Numbered from the stretch's first letter, positions 17,577 to 27,026 are shown. The stretch: DNA of 64,000 nucleotides from Bradyrhizobium sp. BTAi1 (GCF_000015165.1 NC_009485.1:3491501-3555500); one strand, 5' to 3'. The notes: generated by a model from the letters alone, not told the origin. Numbers and translations are program-made.

Positions 17577-19388
17577 ATGAAATCCAGGATCGGCGTTTAT
17601 CTCTCCCAGGACGTCGCGGCACGCTTGGCCGTCGCCGTCGCGGTTCAGCGCCCGGGCCAGTCGAGGTCCGCGCTCGTGGAAGCCGCTCTTGATCGCTATC
17701 TGGGTCCCGACCAAGAAGATGGAGAGTCCTTGCGCGATTGTATCGGCCTCATGAACCGGCAGCTGGAGCAGCTGGCGGCTGATGTCAGGCTCGTCAGCGA
17801 GGCTGTCGCGCTCCAGGCGCGCTTTCAGTTTGCCATGGCTCCACGCCTCCCGGCTGCTGCCTTGCACGAAGCTTGCCAGCGGGGGGCCGAACGCTTCGAC
17901 GAGTTCGCGGCGCAGGTCTCCACCCGCGTTCATCAGGGTCGCTCTTTGATTGGGGAGACGCTGGAACGGCTCAGCGCGGTAGTCCAGAGCGGGCCGGAAG
18001 ATGATTCCGAGGAGACGGCGCGCTCGCAATTCAGCGCCGGATCCGTTGCCGCTGATCGCGATGTCACGCGTTCGGCAGGCGATTTGCAGGCCCATGCGAT
18101 GTCGCGCCAGGCGCGCACAGGCCAAATGTCCATGTGGCAGCTGACCCTCAGGGTGTTTCTGCCATTCGTGGGCGCCTACTATCTGTCGTTTCTGTTCCGA
18201 ACCATCAATGCGACGATCGCAGGCTCGCTCGCCACCGAATTCGGCCTCAGCGCCGGCAATCTCGGTCTGTTGACGTCGGTCTACTTCCTGACCTTCGCTG
18301 TAGCCCAGATCCCGATTGGCATTCTCCTGGATCGATATGGTCCGCGGCTCGTTCAGAGTGCGGTGCTGTTAGCCGCGGCCGCTGGCGCGGCGCTGTTTGC
18401 GGTCTCGGATCACTTCCTGCTCCTCCTTGCCGGCCGCGCCCTGATCGGCCTCGGCGTCGCCGCCGCAATGACGTCCGGCCTGAAGGCACTGTTGCTCTGG
18501 TTTCCGGGCGAGCGGGTGCCGTTGCTCAATGGCATCATGATCATGATAGCAGCCTCGGGAGCGGTCACTGCGACGCTGCCGGCGGACTGGCTGGTCGCCT
18601 CGATCGGCTGGCGCGGATTGTTCAATCTTCTCGCGTTCGGATCCCTTGGCTGCTCGCTGCTGATCTTTCTGATCGTGCCGAAGGTCGTGCCGGCATCGCC
18701 ATCTGCTTCAGGTGCGGCCAAGATCGGCCTGAAGACCATTTACGCTGACCCCCGCTTCTGGCGGCTAGCGCCGCTTTCGGCCACCTGCATCGGAACCGCC
18801 TGGTCGCTCCAGGGGCTTTGGGCTGCATCATGGTTCAATGATGTCGAAAGCCTCGGCCGGCCGGCATTGCTGCAGAACCTCTTGATGATGGCGATTGCCT
18901 TGAGCGTTGGCGCGCTCCTGCTCGGCGTCGTCGCCGATCGGTTGCGTCGTCGGGGCATCGGGCCTGGTCAGTTGCTGTCGTCCGTTGCGATCCTATTCAT
19001 CGCCGCGCAATCGGCGCTGATCGCGCGCCTGCCGCTACCATCGTGCATCTCCTGGGTCTTCATTGCGTCCGTCGGTGCGGCGACCGTGCTGAGCTACGCC
19101 GTCTTGGCAGAGTACTTCCCGAAGGAGGTCGCTGGACGGGCCAATGCGGCGCTCAACGTGTTCCACATCGGAGGCGCGTTCGCCTTGCAATGCTTGACGG
19201 GACTCGTGGTGCAGCTCTGGCCGGCGGTCGGCGGTCACTATCCAGCAATCGCGTACCAGGCAGCTTTCGGCGTGAACGTCGCTCTCCAGATCTCGGCTGC
19301 GATCTGGTTCACGCTTCCGTCCCGAGCGAGCGCTGAGAGCCGGGAGGAGTACCAACAATTCGTTGAGCGGGATCTGCGGCGTGCTTGA
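17577..19388 (+). CDS. Ribbon-helix-helix / MFS transporter fusion
   Basis: A 603-residue protein joining two unrelated parts. Residues 1-45 (MKSRIGVYLSQDVAARL, then RSALVEAALDRYLG) form a CopG-like ribbon-helix-helix, followed by a helical region to about residue 140 that matches the layout of the free-standing ICE protein at 21559. From about residue 184 (MSMWQLTLRVFLPF) a complete MFS permease of about 12 segments follows (DRYGPRLVQSA in the first half). The frame is open throughout. Separate translation of the MFS part from the ATG at 18126 is possible, but no clear ribosome-binding site is seen there. The transported compound is unknown. Confidence 0.8.
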   Translation: MKSRIGVYLSQDVAARLAVAVAVQRPGQSRSALVEAALDRYLGPDQEDGESLRDCIGLMNRQLEQLAADVRLVSEAVALQARFQFAMAPRLPAAALHEACQRGAERFDEFAAQVSTRVHQGRSLIGETLERLSAVVQSGPEDDSEETARSQFSAGSVAADRDVTRSAGDLQAHAMSRQARTGQMSMWQLTLRVFLPFVGAYYLSFLFRTINATIAGSLATEFGLSAGNLGLLTSVYFLTFAVAQIPIGILLDRYGPRLVQSAVLLAAAAGAALFAVSDHFLLLLAGRALIGLGVAAAMTSGLKALLLWFPGERVPLLNGIMIMIAASGAVTATLPADWLVASIGWRGLFNLLAFGSLGCSLLIFLIVPKVVPASPSASGAAKIGLKTIYADPRFWRLAPLSATCIGTAWSLQGLWAASWFNDVESLGRPALLQNLLMMAIALSVGALLLGVVADRLRRRGIGPGQLLSSVAILFIAAQSALIARLPLPSCISWVFIASVGAATVLSYAVLAEYFPKEVAGRANAALNVFHIGGAFALQCLTGLVVQLWPAVGGHYPAIAYQAAFGVNVALQISAAIWFTLPSRASAESREEYQQFVERDLRRA

Positions 19389-19545
19389 CAGCATTGGGAG
19401 GGACCTTCTGCACGAGGTATTGCCAAGGGCCGGTCTGCTGCAGTCATCGCCTGTCGAGCATCGAGTGATGCGTCGAACGAGGCGGCCGTTCGCCGACCGT
19501 TCGTGGCCGCCTTCGTCCGGCGTTCTGGGCGTCTGACCTGCCCTC

Positions 19546-21546
19546 ATGCCTGGCACGCGAATCCTCTGGGGGCAGATCACAGCGGTCGTCACGATCGTGC
19601 TTGTCACGATGTGGGCCGCGACGCAGTGGACGGCGTGGCGGCTGGGGTATCAACCGCAGCTTGGGCAGCCCTGGTTCGAGCTGGCGTGGGGTATGCCGAT
19701 TTATTTCCCGCCTTCGTTTTTATGGTGGTGGTTTGCGTATGACGCCTATGCGCCCGAGGTGTTCGCCGAGGGAGGTCTGATTGCGGCGTTCGGCGGTGTG
19801 GCCTCGATCGCGGTTGCGTTCGGCATGTCGGTGTGGCGGGCGCGTGAGCCCGCCGATGTCGTCACCTACGGGTCCGCGCGATGGGCGACGCTGAAGGAGA
19901 TCTCCGCTGCCGGGCTGCAGGGGCCGGACGGCGTGGTGCTGGGACGGTACGCGGATCAGTACCTTCGTCATGACGGTCCGGAGCATGTGCTGTGTTTCGC
20001 GCCGACCCGCTCGGGCAAGGGCGTTGGCCTGGTAGTGCCGACCCTGCTGACGTGGTCGGGTAGTTGCATCGTGCACGACATCAAGGGCGAGAACTGGCAA
20101 CTGACGGCGGGCTTTCGAGCGCCGCATGGCCGGGTGCTGCTGTTCGATCCGACCAATGCGCGATCGGCGGCCTACAATCCGCTGCTCGAGGTGAGGCGAG
20201 GGGAGTGGGAGGTCCGCGACGTCCAGAATGTCGCCGACGTCCTGGTCGATCCTGAAGGGTCGCTGGAGCGGCGCAATCATTGGGAGAAGACGAGCCACGC
20301 ACTACTGGTCGGGGCCATTCTCCATGTGCTTTACGCGGAAGCTGACAAGACGCTGGCGGGGGTCGCCAACTTCCTCTCCGATCCAAAGCGGCCGATCGAT
20401 GTCACTCTGCGCGCGATGATGACCACGGCGCATCTGGGGGACGCCGGGCCGCACCCTGTGATCGCATCCGCCGCCCGCGAGCTCCTGAACAAGAGCGAAA
20501 ACGAACGCTCGGGCGTGCTCTCGACCGCGATGTCGTTTCTCGGTTTGTATCGAGATCCGGTGGTAGCGCAGGTGACGCGCCGTTGCGACTGGCGGATCCG
20601 TGATCTCGTCGCTGGCGAGCATCCGACCACGCTCTATCTCGTGGTGCCGCCCTCCGACATCAGCCGGACCAAGCCGCTGGTGCGGCTGATCCTCAACCAG
20701 ATCGGCCGCCGACTGACCGAGGATCTGCAGGCCCACGGGCGGCGCCACCGGCTGCTTCTGATGCTCGACGAATTCCCGGCACTCGGCCGGCTCGACTTCT
20801 TCGAGTCCGCGCTCGCCTTCATGGCTGGTTACGGCCTCAAGAGCTTCTTGATCGCGCAATCGCTCAATCAGATCGAGAAGGCCTACGGGGCCAATAACGC
20901 CATCCTCGACAATTGTCATGTGCGGGTGTCGTTTGCGACCAATGACGAGCGTACCGCCAAGCGTGTGTCGGACGCGCTGGGGACCGCCACCGAGATGCGG
21001 GCGATGAAGAACTATGCCGGCCATCGACTGAGCCCTTGGCTGGGACATCTCATGGTGTCACGCCAGGAGACGGCGCGTCCCTTGCTCACGCCGGGAGAGG
21101 TGATGCAGCTGCCGGCTGATGATGAGTTGGTGCTGGTCTCCGGTGTTCCGCCGATCCGCGGCAAGAAGGCCCGGTATTTCGCAGATCCGCGGCTGGTCGA
21201 TCGGGTGTTGCCACCTCCCAATCCGGTTTTGACGGATCAGGACGGCGACGCAGCAGCGGATGATTGGAGCAGGCTGCCGCCGATCGCTCGGACTATCGCA
21301 GCAAAAGAGCAGGGGAGGCCGGCTGCGCTGGATGCAGCCGGTGACGCCGCGAATGCCGGGATCCGGAGGGAGCCCGAGCTTCCCGAGCATGAGGAGATCG
21401 TGCCGGAGCCGTCGCGGCCCGCGCAGGAGTTCAACTTTGACAGAGAAGTGGATGACGAGATGGTGCGCAACAGCGTGCTCCGTGACCAGCTTCGCGGCTT
21501 GCCGCGCCAGGCGGCGCTGGACCCGGACGATGGCCTTGGTCTGTAG
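19546..21546 (+). CDS. traG: TraG/VirD4-family conjugal coupling ATPase
   Basis: A 666-residue inner-membrane ATPase that brings the relaxase-DNA complex to the type IV secretion channel. Two N-terminal membrane segments (residues 5-30 and 45-65, then 80-100) precede the Walker A motif APTRSGKG near residue 155 and the Walker B motif LLLMLDEFPALG near 405. The length is typical. A GAGGAGG site after its stop couples it to the next ribbon-helix-helix gene. Confidence 0.95.
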   Translation: MPGTRILWGQITAVVTIVLVTMWAATQWTAWRLGYQPQLGQPWFELAWGMPIYFPPSFLWWWFAYDAYAPEVFAEGGLIAAFGGVASIAVAFGMSVWRAREPADVVTYGSARWATLKEISAAGLQGPDGVVLGRYADQYLRHDGPEHVLCFAPTRSGKGVGLVVPTLLTWSGSCIVHDIKGENWQLTAGFRAPHGRVLLFDPTNARSAAYNPLLEVRRGEWEVRDVQNVADVLVDPEGSLERRNHWEKTSHALLVGAILHVLYAEADKTLAGVANFLSDPKRPIDVTLRAMMTTAHLGDAGPHPVIASAARELLNKSENERSGVLSTAMSFLGLYRDPVVAQVTRRCDWRIRDLVAGEHPTTLYLVVPPSDISRTKPLVRLILNQIGRRLTEDLQAHGRRHRLLLMLDEFPALGRLDFFESALAFMAGYGLKSFLIAQSLNQIEKAYGANNAILDNCHVRVSFATNDERTAKRVSDALGTATEMRAMKNYAGHRLSPWLGHLMVSRQETARPLLTPGEVMQLPADDELVLVSGVPPIRGKKARYFADPRLVDRVLPPPNPVLTDQDGDAAADDWSRLPPIARTIAAKEQGRPAALDAAGDAANAGIRREPELPEHEEIVPEPSRPAQEFNFDREVDDEMVRNSVLRDQLRGLPRQAALDPDDGLGL

Positions 21547-21558
21547 AGGAGGCTCGTG

Positions 21559-21993
21559 ATGCGGACCAAGCACACCTTTCGGCTGCCTCCAGACCTCGCA
21601 AGTCAGCTCGCTGATTACGCCGGCCGCAAGCGCGTGCCGCAGGCGCTCGTCGTTGAGACCGCGCTGACATCCTATCTGTCGCCTGACAATGCCGAGCGGA
21701 TGGAGGCAGCGCTGGGGCGGCGTCTCGACCGACTGACCCGGCAGGTGGAGCGGCTCGAGCGTCACGTGACGATCGCCAACGAAGCGCTGGCGCTGTTCGT
21801 GCGGTTCTGGCTGACCGTCACCTCGCCGCTGCCGGATACGGCTCAAACCGCCGCGCAGGCCAAGGGCCGCGAGCGCTACGAGGGTTTCGTCGAGGCTCTT
21901 GGACGGCGATTAGCCAAAGGACAGACACTGGCCGCGGAAATCTCTCAGGACGTTGAGGCCAAGGATGCGAAATCAGACGAGCTTTCAGGTTAG
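21559..21993 (+). CDS. Ribbon-helix-helix (CopG-like) ICE protein
   Basis: A 144-residue protein with an N-terminal ribbon-helix-helix (HTFRLPPDLASQLADYAG, then QALVVETALTSYL) and a long coiled helix (RRLDRLTRQVERLERHV). It normally lies between traG and trbB in this ICE family. It lacks the His/Cys nickel ligands and ACT domain of NikR, so it is not the regulator of the adjacent nickel module. The ATG at 21559 is placed six bases after a GAGGAGG site. Its 3' end overlaps the convergent NiCoT gene by four bases. Confidence 0.88.
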   Translation: MRTKHTFRLPPDLASQLADYAGRKRVPQALVVETALTSYLSPDNAERMEAALGRRLDRLTRQVERLERHVTIANEALALFVRFWLTVTSPLPDTAQTAAQAKGRERYEGFVEALGRRLAKGQTLAAEISQDVEAKDAKSDELSG

Positions 21994-23099
21994 GCCGTTT
22001 GATCCAGATGTCCGAGACGGAAGATGAGGACGGAAATCAGCCAGCCGATGACGAAGATGCCGATGATGAAATAGCCCATGACGCCGAAGTGCTGACTGAT
22101 CTGATCGACCAAGGTCCACACCCCGCCATGAAGATCCCATTTGTCGGCTACGAGGCTAAGCGCCTCGATTCCGCCGATCAACAGCGCAACCACGACCGAA
22201 ATCGAAGTCATCGTGAGATTGTAGTAGAGCTTACGGACTGGCTTCGTGAATGCCCACCCGTAGGCTTGGACCATGACGACCCCGTCTGTCGTATCGACGA
22301 GCGACATGCCCGCGGTAAACAGCGCCGGAAGAACGAGTATCGACCAGACGGGCAGTCCGGATGAGGCCTGTGTTGCAGACATTCCCAGCAGGCTCACTTC
22401 TGTCGCCGTATCGAAGCCCAGGCCGAACAACAATCCGAGAGGATACATGTGCCAGCTTTTCGTGATGACGGCGAAGAGCGACCGCAAGATCCGTGAGATT
22501 GCTCCTCGCCGCGTAAGCAGATCGTTGAGAGCATCGTCGGTCACGTGCTCGCCGCGTCGGATCGCGGAGAAGGCGCGGTAGATCGAGAATAGTATTGCTA
22601 GATTTGCGAGCGCGATGACGATCAGGAACGCTGCCGAAACGCCGGTCCCGATCAGTCCGCCAATCTCTTTAAACCAGCTGAATTTCGCGTCGAGCGCCGC
22701 AATCGAGCACGCCAACAGAACCGACGCGACGATGACGACTGTCGAGTGACCGAGGGCAAAGAAGAAGCCGGTCGAGATTGGACGTTTGCCCTCTTGCATC
22801 AGCTTTCGCGTGACGTTGTCGATCGCTGCGATGTGATCCGGATCGACGGCATGCCTGACTCCGAAGCTGTAGGCTAGGGAGGCCATGCCAAGCAGGACCG
22901 GCTGCCCGGCGAACTGGACGATGGCCCAGGTCCAAGCCATGACGTTCGCAGCAATGAGCGTCGCGTAAATGAGGACGATCTTGCGGGTCAGATTTTGGGG
23001 GCGGTCGTCGAAGATGTGTCCGATCGCGAGCGTCAATTGTGCAGTCCTGCTCCACCGCGCTTGGTCAAGGGAGCAGCGCGGCACACCCTCGGACTCCAC
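21990..23099 (-). CDS. NiCoT-family nickel/cobalt permease
   Basis: A 369-residue (from GTG at 23099) secondary transporter for Ni2+/Co2+. The signature RHAVDPDHIAAIDN gives the H-x4-D-H metal motif of helix II. Other conserved parts are FFFALGHSTVV and LGFDTATEV. About eight hydrophobic segments are visible. The exact start is uncertain; downstream TTG codons are possible. A perfect NikR-type operator lies 43 bases upstream, so nickel repression by NikR is expected. It forms a transport module with the minus-strand ABC genes and the TonB receptor. Confidence 0.93.
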   Translation of the reverse strand: MESEGVPRCSLDQARWSRTAQLTLAIGHIFDDRPQNLTRKIVLIYATLIAANVMAWTWAIVQFAGQPVLLGMASLAYSFGVRHAVDPDHIAAIDNVTRKLMQEGKRPISTGFFFALGHSTVVIVASVLLACSIAALDAKFSWFKEIGGLIGTGVSAAFLIVIALANLAILFSIYRAFSAIRRGEHVTDDALNDLLTRRGAISRILRSLFAVITKSWHMYPLGLLFGLGFDTATEVSLLGMSATQASSGLPVWSILVLPALFTAGMSLVDTTDGVVMVQAYGWAFTKPVRKLYYNLTMTSISVVVALLIGGIEALSLVADKWDLHGGVWTLVDQISQHFGVMGYFIIGIFVIGWLISVLIFRLGHLDQTA

Positions 23100-23141
23100 A
23101 ATAGCGGCGTCATTTCATCGATCCGTCATACTGTTCCCGCA

Positions 23142-23169
23142 GTATGAAGAATGTCAATGATTGTCATAC
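23142..23169 (-). promoter_or_regulatory. NikR-type operator upstream of the NiCoT gene
   Basis: GTATGA (23142-23147), 16 bases, TCATAC (23164-23169): an exact match to the classical NikR operator half-sites and spacing. An extra TCATAC half-site is at 23126-23131, between the operator and the gene. No nikR gene is in the window, so the regulator must be elsewhere. Confidence 0.88.
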
Positions 23170-23234
23170 TATCGTTGCTGGGATAGGATTTGCTGGAAGG
23201 TGCCGAGGCTGACAGCGGCGGGTGATCGCCGCCG

Positions 23235-23359
23235 AGCCCCGTCCGGAAACGCATCGCGTCAGCGATGGCTCATCGTGGGAAGCAGTCGCCCCTGAGTCCC
23301 ACGCCAGAGCGCGCAATTCGTCAATTGTCGCATGGCGCGCGCCGTTTCCGGACGGGGCT
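23235..23359. repeat. 125-bp element with perfect 17-bp inverted ends
   Basis: Arms 23235-23251 and 23343-23359 are perfect reverse complements (AGCCCCGTCCGGAAACG). The 91 bases inside contain further self-complementary pieces, such as CATCGC/GCGATG at 23252-23267. It could be a MITE-like insertion or a structured 3' region of the ABC operon. No clear target-site duplication was seen. Confidence 0.65.
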
Positions 23360-23416
23360 TTGGATCGTGATCATCTCGCGACGGGTGGTCGGAGACGCAG
23401 CCGCAAACGAGAGCGG

Positions 23417-24892
23417 TTAGACGATCGGCTGGCGGGCCGCTTTGGTGACCACGAGCAATCCGAGCGCGATTACGAGGGCCAGGATCAGGGCGATGCGCGA
23501 CCAGATCCGCTGGCGTGTCTCTGCTGCCGCAACTTCAGCCCATCGCCATTGCGGCAACAGAGCCAGATCATCCAGCGTCATCGCACGGTTGTCCGAAATC
23601 TTTGGGGCGAAGAAGCGGCGCCAGCCATCGTGAAATGCTTCCGTCTGGGTCTTGAAGGCGACGAAGCGGCGCGAGTCATTGCCAGCAACGGAATTTAGGG
23701 CCTCGTTGACGAGAATGGCGGGTGAAAGAAAGCCGATAATGTCGACGAGACGTTGCTGCGCGAGGAGTTGGCTGTCGAAACGCTTGAGCAGCGGTTCGAT
23801 CTGCTCATCGACGCGCTGCTTGGCAAGGAAGAACGCGCGCATGCGCGACGGCACCTCGATCTGCCCGTTCTTCACCGACAGGGCTTCTGGGTCCGAGGCG
23901 TAACGATAGTCGGCGCTGTACAGATTTTCGTACTCGCGCAGAGCATCGGCGGTGACCACCCGCGTCCGGCTTGCAAGCTCGGTGCGCGACGGCGCCGGGC
24001 TGACCGCGTTCACGGCAAGGTTCATTGCAACGGGCAGGATGAGCACGAGGACCGTCCAGAGCGCGACCATGATCAGGGCGTTCTGCGACGACGGGCGGCC
24101 GAGAACGTTGACGAAGGCTGCGACCATAAACCAGAACAGCGTATAGCCGGCGATGAGCAGGGCCCACGACAGCATCAGAGCCATCGATGCGATCGTACGT
24201 GCCTCGGGAAAGATTGCGAGAAGGACGATCAACGGCAAGGGGATCGCCACGGCCAGAAGCGCGATCAGCCGTACGGTCACCTTGGCCGCCAGCAAAGTTG
24301 TAAGTGACAGTGGCTGTGAGCACAGCATGCGCAGCGTGCCCTGCTCGCGCTCCGCAGACAGCAGATTGTAGCCGAGGCCGATGACGAGAAGGGGCAGCAC
24401 GAACACCACAACGAAGGCCAGATCGAAATGCCCGCTGAGAAGATTCCACGGGTTCTCGATCTCCGAGTCGTACATGAACTGCACCTTGCTCAGATAAGAG
24501 ATGCGGTAATAATTTGGCATCATGTCGGACTGGCCGACTGCGAGTGCCGCCAGCGGTGCATTTGGCAGCACCGTATGCCGGCCGGCGAGTGTGCCGGCGA
24601 GAGCCGCGGGATTTGCGGGATTCGAGAACGGAACCAGCGCGTTCTTGCCCGCCAGGACAGATTGCAACGTATCGCGGTTCTTCTGCTGCGTCTCGCGCTC
24701 ATGTGCCGTCACCTCGCCGATCATCCGCTCGCGCAGCGAGGCTTGCGCGATACCGACAAGCAGACCGCAGCCGACCATCAGTATCAGAACCGTGCACACC
24801 AGGGGCAGGGTGCGGTCTCTGAGAAGCGTGCGCGCCTCGTGACGGACGATGAGCCAGAAGTTCGCAACCGACCGAGATTGTGGAGAGATCAT
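23417..24892 (-). CDS. ABC-2 type permease with DUF3526-like layout (second permease)
   Basis: A 491-residue membrane protein. One membrane segment near residues 30-50 is followed by a periplasmic region of about 110 residues, then a cluster of five segments (residues 155-315), another large soluble region and a last segment near 465-485. The cytoplasmic EREQGTLRML coupling motif is typical of ABC-2/NosY-type permeases. Together with the next gene and the ATPase at 26307 it forms one exporter. Such DUF3526 permease pairs often accompany TonB receptors for metals or metallophores; substrate unknown. Confidence 0.82.
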   Translation of the reverse strand: MISPQSRSVANFWLIVRHEARTLLRDRTLPLVCTVLILMVGCGLLVGIAQASLRERMIGEVTAHERETQQKNRDTLQSVLAGKNALVPFSNPANPAALAGTLAGRHTVLPNAPLAALAVGQSDMMPNYYRISYLSKVQFMYDSEIENPWNLLSGHFDLAFVVVFVLPLLVIGLGYNLLSAEREQGTLRMLCSQPLSLTTLLAAKVTVRLIALLAVAIPLPLIVLLAIFPEARTIASMALMLSWALLIAGYTLFWFMVAAFVNVLGRPSSQNALIMVALWTVLVLILPVAMNLAVNAVSPAPSRTELASRTRVVTADALREYENLYSADYRYASDPEALSVKNGQIEVPSRMRAFFLAKQRVDEQIEPLLKRFDSQLLAQQRLVDIIGFLSPAILVNEALNSVAGNDSRRFVAFKTQTEAFHDGWRRFFAPKISDNRAMTLDDLALLPQWRWAEVAAAETRQRIWSRIALILALVIALGLLVVTKAARQPIV

Positions 24893-24907
24893 CGTCGATG
24901 GCTCGCA

Positions 24908-26305
24908 CTATCGCATCAAGGGACGGGACACGGCACGGTGTGCCAGTCCGACAGCTACGCCGAACAGAACGGCCAAAAGGATGAGGCTTTGCCAATGATG
25001 CGCCAAGGCAAAGGACGCGCGCGGCAGCGAGTAATGAAACTGCGGCACGCTGGCCCACAGCTCCGGGCCGGCCTTATAAGTAAAGTGCGCATTCCCCAAC
25101 GGATCCGCATGCTTGATCAGGTCGTCGCTGACGATGTCCTGGATCAGGCGACGGTGCGCCTCCGCAGCCGACGAGAAATCGCGGTGCTGTGTGAAGTCGG
25201 TGCCGGTCAGGCCCATCGAAAAGCTGCGAAGGGCGGTCACGGGGGCAACGATGCCGACCCAGCGTTGCATCCACTCCTGGCGCTCGAACGTGTCCCATAG
25301 CTTGCCGAAGGTCTGATCGAGGACGCCGTATCCGGCATGGTCGTCCACTCTCAGTGCAGCGCCCCATTTGCTCAGCGGAAGCGCGGCGTCCCATTGGGCG
25401 CGGACACCAAAATTGGCGGCCCACGCCTGATCTGCCGCCTCGCCAATCTCATGCGACAGGTGCTCGTCGAAGTCGAGGCGTGATGGCGTCGGATAGAGCA
25501 GGCTCGCGGCTTCAGAGGCGGCCCGGGGCGCGATCAACGTCGTTGCGACCCAGAATGCCAGCAGCAGCACGAGAGCCGCGCGTGACGAACGCACCAGAGC
25601 GGACACGGCAAGCGTGAGAAAAATATAGAAGCCGAGGTACAGACCGTAGGCGGCAAACAGCCAGGCGGTCCGGCACAGCACGTCGAGGCGGTCCGCGGCA
25701 GCGGCGCCCGTGAGCAGGATGAGCGACAGGACCGCGGCGGCCGGGAGAATGAGGAGGGCGATGCATCCGCCGAGCGCGGCCGCCTTTCCCAACAGCAGAC
25801 TGCGGGGGGAGACACCGAGGCTCAGAAGCTGCCGCAGCGTGCCGCGTTCATATTCGCCGCTGATCGCGTTGAACCCGATCACGATGATCAACAGCGGCAG
25901 CAGCACCTGAAGCACCCAGGCCGGCGACAATTCGCCAAACCGCTGCAGTCCGGTGGCATCCTGCGCAGGCCGGAATTTCAGTTCGCTCTGGCGATGAGCC
26001 TGCAGCCATACCGTCGATCCGACATAGGGCTCGATGCCAGGGTCGAGGACCGACAAAGGGGGCTCTGGCTTGAAGACATGCATGCCCTGCTCGGCGGCAT
26101 CATGCGGATGGCGCCTGCCCTGCTGGAGCCAGGCGTCATAATCGAGCGCCTGACCGGCGCTCCGCTCACTGTTGATCTGCGCATGACGCTGCCACCCTGC
26201 TGCGAGAGCGACTGCAAGCAACAGAAAAATCAGTCCGCCCGCCCACACCAGTCGTCCGTCACGCAGGATCTCGCGAGCGTCCTTGGCGGCAATGAATGCA
26301 AACAC
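24908..26305 (-). CDS. ABC-2 type permease, DUF3526-like (first permease)
   Basis: A 465-residue paralogue of the adjacent permease with the same topology: segment near residues 22-40, soluble domain (HAQINSERSAGQALDYDAWL), a membrane cluster with the GEYERGTLRQLLSLG coupling motif, a second soluble domain and a terminal segment. Only one base separates it from the upstream ATPase gene stop, and 15 bases from the next permease start, so all three are one operon. A heteromeric permease is likely. Confidence 0.82.
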   Translation of the reverse strand: MFAFIAAKDAREILRDGRLVWAGGLIFLLLAVALAAGWQRHAQINSERSAGQALDYDAWLQQGRRHPHDAAEQGMHVFKPEPPLSVLDPGIEPYVGSTVWLQAHRQSELKFRPAQDATGLQRFGELSPAWVLQVLLPLLIIVIGFNAISGEYERGTLRQLLSLGVSPRSLLLGKAAALGGCIALLILPAAAVLSLILLTGAAAADRLDVLCRTAWLFAAYGLYLGFYIFLTLAVSALVRSSRAALVLLLAFWVATTLIAPRAASEAASLLYPTPSRLDFDEHLSHEIGEAADQAWAANFGVRAQWDAALPLSKWGAALRVDDHAGYGVLDQTFGKLWDTFERQEWMQRWVGIVAPVTALRSFSMGLTGTDFTQHRDFSSAAEAHRRLIQDIVSDDLIKHADPLGNAHFTYKAGPELWASVPQFHYSLPRASFALAHHWQSLILLAVLFGVAVGLAHRAVSRPLMR

Positions 26306-26306
26306 G

Positions 26307-27026
26307 TCAGTTCTTCATGTGCTTGAGATAGAGTGCTTCGAGGTCGGCGTGACTGACGTCCTCGCTCTTGAGCTCCTCGACGAGGCGTCCGCGCTTCATG
26401 ATGCCGATGCGTGTGCCCGTCTGCTTGGCATGGAAGAGATCGTGTGTGGTGGTCAGCACCGCGACTCCCGACCTGCTCGCATTGATCAGCAGCTCCGAGA
26501 ATTCGTTGGCCGCGGACGGATCGAGGCCGGAGGTCGGCTCGTCGAGAAGCAGGGCCTTGGCCTGCTTGGCGAGCGCAATCGCGATGCCGACCTTCTGGCG
26601 CATGCCCTTGGAATAGGTCGAGACACGGTCGTCGACGGACTGGCGGGGCAGTCCAGCGGCTTGAAGCAAAACAAGCAACTCCGACCGTGGCAAGCGATCG
26701 CCAGTCGCGAGCGACGAGAAGAAGGCGAGGTTCTCGACACCCGTCAGCGTCGCATAGAGGGTCACCTGCTCGGGGATGTAGGCCAGCAGGCGCTTGGTCT
26801 CGAGCGGAGATTGCGCGACATCGAGGCTGCCGATCGTGAGACGTCCTGATGACGGTTGGATGAAGTTCAGGAAAAGATTGATCAGCGTGGTCTTGCCCGC
26901 ACCATTGGCCCCGAGCAGGCAATAGATATCACCGGGCGAAACGCTGAGCGTTACGCCGTCCAGGGCGGTCTTGTCACCGAATTGCTTCGTCACGTCGATC
27001 GCGTCGAGCATCGATGCTCTTTCCAT
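26307..27026 (-). CDS. ABC transporter ATP-binding protein
   Basis: A 239-residue ATPase for the two downstream permeases. Walker A is GANGAGKTT (residues 39-47), the signature is the variant STYSKGMRQK, Walker B is LLLDEPTSGLD and the H-loop is TTTHD. ATG at 27026 is the first start; ATG at 27011, five bases after a GAAAGAG site, may be the true one. It is divergent from the TonB receptor gene, with a NikR operator between them, so both directions may be nickel-regulated. Confidence 0.9.
   Translation of the reverse strand: MERASMLDAIDVTKQFGDKTALDGVTLSVSPGDIYCLLGANGAGKTTLINLFLNFIQPSSGRLTIGSLDVAQSPLETKRLLAYIPEQVTLYATLTGVENLAFFSSLATGDRLPRSELLVLLQAAGLPRQSVDDRVSTYSKGMRQKVGIAIALAKQAKALLLDEPTSGLDPSAANEFSELLINASRSGVAVLTTTHDLFHAKQTGTRIGIMKRGRLVEELKSEDVSHADLEALYLKHMKN

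Larger units (their letters stand above)
23100..23416. other. Gap between the NiCoT and ABC permease genes: NikR site and large inverted repeat
   Basis: This 317-bp gap holds the NikR operator at 23142-23169 and an inverted-repeat structure at 23235-23359. No open frame in it looks coding. Confidence 0.6.

Noticed and set aside
21559..21993. NikR identity for the ribbon-helix-helix protein
   Set aside because: It lacks the C-terminal ACT domain and His/Cys nickel ligands, and its layout matches ICE ribbon-helix-helix proteins.
23235..23359. tRNA or riboswitch at the inverted-repeat structure
   Set aside because: No cloverleaf, anticodon or CCA pattern fits, and I do not recognise a known riboswitch core.
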